In this document: one piece after another, positions 7,230 to 9,218 of the stretch
How positions within the stretch are numbered: the first letter of the stretch is position 1
How the letters are laid out: every line of letters starts with the position of its first letter
NCBI GenBank assembly: GCA_011620045.1
Contig: WOZY01000282.1
Coordinates: 1-9,218, forward strand
Source: Mesotoga sp.
GTDB taxonomy: Bacteria; Thermotogota; Thermotogae; Petrotogales; Kosmotogaceae
DNA: 9,218 nt
Direction: 5' to 3'
Position numbers and translations under genes: made by a program
Notes under the pieces: model-generated
The model's database searches: none
What the model was told of the DNA's origin: nothing
What the model saw: only the letters and a program-made list of their open reading frames with translations

Positions 7230-7235
7230 TATACT
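7230..7235 (+). promoter_or_regulatory. Possible -10 element before the PP-loop gene
   Basis: TATACT matches the TATAAT consensus at five of six positions and lies 7 bases before the ATG at 7243. A start of transcription at the usual distance would give a nearly leaderless mRNA, which fits the lack of a clear Shine-Dalgarno sequence there. No good -35 hexamer is visible 16-18 bases upstream, where the palindrome lies. Low-confidence call. Confidence 0.3.
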
Positions 7236-7242
7236 TGAAAAG

Positions 7243-8226
7243 ATGAGCGAACAGATAGAGAATCTAATAAACAGGACTATTGATGAGATCAAGGAACTGA
7301 CAGAAGACGGAAGGCTTACGGTTGCCTTTTCGGGAGGTCTTGATTCTACTCTTGTCGCCTTCCTGGCTTCGAAGGCCCTTGGAACCAATAATGTGAAACT
7401 CGTAAATGTCTGCTTCGGTCCTTACTCTTACAGCAAAGGTCTTGAAATAGTAGCATCGCTGGCAGAGAAACTGAGTCTTAAACTCGAATTCACTCCGGGT
7501 TACGAGGCTCAAGAAGGAGTCTGGAGGACTGGCCCCTCCTGCAACCGATGTACACGCCTTGCGAAGCTGCCCGCAGTAAGAGGCGGGGTTATTGGTCTTA
7601 TTGCGACAGGAGCTAATCAATCCGATTCTTGGGGCAAGACTGGAATCGTGATAAAAGACGGCTTCTATGCGCCACTGAGAGAGTGGACGAAGGATCAGAT
7701 TAATTTGGCTTTGACGCATTTAGGCATTGAAGTTCCGAGAATAGGAGAGGCACCTGTAAGGGAAGGCTGTAAGCTTAAACATCTCTTGAAGATCATGGCT
7801 AATCCCTCATACCATGGTTACTCGGTCGCGATCTCAAATGAAGTCCTGCTGGATGAACTCGAGGACTTCCAGCATACTCTGGCGAACGTGAAGATAATCG
7901 GTCCTCTCTCGAAAAACATCGCATTGGTTAACGTCAGTCCTCTTCCACCTGAAGAAAGCAGAACACGAATCACGAAATCTCTCGAAGGGATAGATTCTAT
8001 TGATGAAGTAAGATGGGTGGAAGAACCTGCCGTTCTGAAGATAATGGCAAATCCCGGATTGTACAATAGCCCTGAAGCGAGGGAATGGGTTTTGAACGGA
8101 AGATTAGCCCCAGAGTTTGCCTATCCGATTCAGGCTAGATGGGTGAACTCAAAAAACAACCGGCTTGAGACATTTCAGGTTATTGACTGCTGGAGGTTGG
8201 AAGATGATTCGGCTAATAGTGATTGA
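7243..8226 (+). CDS. PP-loop ATP pyrophosphatase, LarE/TtuA-like sulfurtransferase
   Basis: This 327-residue cytosolic protein has an N-terminal PP-loop, SGGLDST at 30-36, the ATP-pyrophosphatase signature used to adenylate a substrate before sulfur insertion. PSCNRC at 98-103 supplies a Cys pair (C100, C103), ATGANQSD resembles the TGxNxxD motif of LarE-like proteins, and REGCKLKHLL places a third cysteine at 176. Three such cysteines could hold an iron-sulfur cluster, as reported for some LarE and TtuA enzymes. The C-terminal 140 residues are not recognised; they include a second copy of the heptapeptide LKIMANP (182-188 and 265-271). LarE makes the nickel-pincer cofactor of lactate racemase, while TtuA and relatives thiolate tRNA; which applies here is unknown. 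The ATG lacks a strong ribosome site (only GAAAAG). The coding end overlaps the HAD gene by 23 bases. Confidence 0.65.
   Translation: MSEQIENLINRTIDEIKELTEDGRLTVAFSGGLDSTLVAFLASKALGTNNVKLVNVCFGPYSYSKGLEIVASLAEKLSLKLEFTPGYEAQEGVWRTGPSCNRCTRLAKLPAVRGGVIGLIATGANQSDSWGKTGIVIKDGFYAPLREWTKDQINLALTHLGIEVPRIGEAPVREGCKLKHLLKIMANPSYHGYSVAISNEVLLDELEDFQHTLANVKIIGPLSKNIALVNVSPLPPEESRTRITKSLEGIDSIDEVRWVEEPAVLKIMANPGLYNSPEAREWVLNGRLAPEFAYPIQARWVNSKNNRLETFQVIDCWRLEDDSANSD
8192..8196 (+). promoter_or_regulatory. Ribosome binding site deciding the HAD start
   Basis: GGAGG within the end of the PP-loop gene is 7 bases before ATG 8204. It places the start there rather than at the in-frame TTG at 8165, which would add 13 residues not typical of the family. 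Confidence 0.75.
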
Positions 8227-9046
8227 TCTCGATGGCACGCTCCTGGATAATGAGAAAAAGATATCTGCAGAAAATGAAGATGCAATAAGACTAGCCCTAG
8301 ATATGGGTGTGGCTGTTTCGATATCGACTGGTAGAAGCTATGTTTCCGGCCACGAGTATGTTGAACAGCTGGGAATAGATGTTCCTGTTTCCTACCAGAA
8401 CGGGGCGCTAGTCACTTTCGGCCACGGAGACAAGATTGAGATTATATCAAAATCTCTCCTGGAAGCGAGTCGCGCGAGATTGATCTATTCCAGAGCAATG
8501 GATAAATCTTTGAACATTCTTGTGTTCTATGATTTCTTCAGACTGCCGGACATTTCCACAGTCGGCCCTTCCGACTCCCCATATCGAGAATACTACAGAC
8601 ATAACAAGTATAGAATGATCTTTGAAGATGATCCCCAGGCTCGAATTTCAGATGAAGGTATCCCCGAGATCGCGCTTGAGGGAAAAGAGAACATTATCAA
8701 GGAGCTGCTCTTTGAATCAAACTCTCATCTTGATAACGTGACCGTTGTCAAGAACGACAGCGTAGAGGGACACGCCTTCTACGAGTTTTTCGGACCGGGT
8801 GTCGGAAAGGAGAACGGACTTGAGCACATTCTCGACCACCTGAATCTCGACTGGAGCAGTGTTGCCTACATCGGCGACAACTTCAATGATCTAGAGGTAC
8901 TTAAAAAGGCAGAACTTCCGGTGGTCATGGCAAATGGACCAGACGAGGTCAAGAGACACGCGGCGCTAGTGACCAAGCGGGATAATAACAACGGTGGGGT
9001 TTCTGAAGCGATCGACAGTATTCTCAAGATCCGGGGTGAGAAATAG
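8204..9046 (+). CDS. Cof-type HAD-IIB family phosphatase
   Basis: This is a soluble haloacid-dehalogenase-superfamily phosphohydrolase of the Cof/YbiV (COG0561-like) group, which removes phosphate from sugar phosphates, nucleotides or cofactors such as FMN and PLP; the substrate cannot be read from sequence. The protein is 280 residues, a usual length. Motif I is DLDGTLLD at 8-15 with nucleophile Asp8 and acid Asp10, motif II is STGRS from Ser41, the motif III lysine is Lys202 in GVGKENGLEHI, and motif IV is GDNFND with Asp225 and Asp229. The type IIB cap lies between motifs II and III. ATG 8204 directly precedes the family's MIRLIVIDLDGT start and has GGAGG 7 bases upstream. It overlaps the PP-loop gene by 23 bases and the lnt-like gene by one base (G of its TAG), so the three are probably co-transcribed. 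Confidence 0.9.
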   Translation: MIRLIVIDLDGTLLDNEKKISAENEDAIRLALDMGVAVSISTGRSYVSGHEYVEQLGIDVPVSYQNGALVTFGHGDKIEIISKSLLEASRARLIYSRAMDKSLNILVFYDFFRLPDISTVGPSDSPYREYYRHNKYRMIFEDDPQARISDEGIPEIALEGKENIIKELLFESNSHLDNVTVVKNDSVEGHAFYEFFGPGVGKENGLEHILDHLNLDWSSVAYIGDNFNDLEVLKKAELPVVMANGPDEVKRHAALVTKRDNNNGGVSEAIDSILKIRGEK

Positions 9047-9218
9047 TGGTACTGATACTTTTTTCGGCGGTACTTACGGCGCTCGCAATGCCAGGGATGC
9101 TCTGGGGTTACCTGATCTGGGTTGCATTGATTCCATTCTTCATAGCGATGAAGGAAGTAACGCCTCTAAAAGGGGCTTTAAGGGCCTTTGTATGGGGCAT
9201 AGTGTATCTACTTATCAC
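9046..9218 (+). CDS. lnt: Apolipoprotein N-acyltransferase-like protein, N-terminal part (cut by window edge)
   Basis: Only the first 57 codons are present. The readable N-terminus, MVLILFSAVLTALAMPG then LWGYLIWVALIPFFIAMK, is strongly hydrophobic and resembles the first membrane segments of Lnt, where a small hydrophobic helix, a proline/glycine turn and a second helix ending in (A/V)LIPFF or similar are characteristic. A further hydrophobic segment begins near the edge (AFVWGIVYLLI). Lnt adds the third acyl chain to lipoproteins at the membrane; its catalytic CN-hydrolase domain would lie outside the window. The start is GTG sharing one base with the HAD stop, with GGGGTGAG (9033-9040) five bases upstream. 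The assignment depends on the N-terminus only, so another polytopic membrane protein remains possible. Confidence 0.6.
   Translation, partial: MVLILFSAVLTALAMPGMLWGYLIWVALIPFFIAMKEVTPLKGALRAFVWGIVYLLI

Noticed and set aside
7264..7719. 151-codon reverse-strand open frame opposite the PP-loop gene
   Set aside because: It is opposite the conserved PP-loop and CxxC motifs, with no family resemblance; a shadow.
8165..8203. TTG start extending the HAD protein by 13 residues
   Set aside because: The family begins right at MIRLIVIDLDGT; GGAGG is correctly spaced for ATG 8204 and not for the TTG.
1..9218. CRISPR array, insertion sequence, tRNA or rRNA gene
   Set aside because: No regularly spaced long repeats, transposase-like reading frame, terminal inverted repeats or tRNA cloverleaf were seen; nearly all bases are in recognisable coding regions.

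Overview
The window is almost entirely protein-coding, with every gene on the + strand. Its centre is a recognisable catabolic operon for the oxidative branch of ornithine fermentation: ord, ortA, ortB, oraS and oraE (1891-7196). It is flanked upstream by a type IV pilus/type II secretion ATPase (pilB/gspE-like). Downstream come a PP-loop sulfurtransferase-like protein, a Cof-type HAD phosphatase and the start of an apolipoprotein N-acyltransferase (lnt-like). Heavy AGA/AGG arginine codon use, strong GGAGG-type ribosome binding sites, moderate GC and the gene content suggest an anaerobic bacterium. My best guess is a mesophilic or moderately thermophilic member of the Thermotogota (Mesotoga/Kosmotoga type), but a Firmicute or another anaerobe cannot be excluded from the sequence alone.

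Layout: pilB-like gene (21-1715); a 175-base non-coding leader (1716-1890) with three CATACT units at an exact 10-base period and a long inverted repeat that pairs with the ord ribosome binding site; ord (1891-2916), ortA (2919-3230), ortB (3217-4647), oraS (4628-5011) and oraE (4998-7196), which abut or overlap; a 22-base near-perfect palindrome just after oraE (7201-7222); then PP-loop (7243-8226), HAD (8204-9046) and lnt-like (9046 to the window edge), which also overlap one another.

How the operon works (known for the families): OraS/OraE uses adenosylcobalamin and PLP to convert D-ornithine to 2,4-diaminopentanoate. Ord oxidatively deaminates this to 2-amino-4-oxopentanoate with NAD(P)+. 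OrtA/OrtB cleaves that with CoA to acetyl-CoA and D-alanine. The two diagnostic residues of OraE, the cobalamin-ligating His and the PLP-binding Lys 11 residues later, are both present, so the mutase looks functional. The ornithine racemase and the MutL/GlmL-like gene that accompany the clostridial cluster are not in this window.

The most interesting non-coding signals are the hairpin predicted to hide the ord ribosome binding site, the phased CATACT repeats upstream of it, and the palindrome that separates the operon from the LarE-like gene. I did not find a clearly novel multi-gene system. The main points of novelty are the leader and the divergent three-cysteine PP-loop protein.
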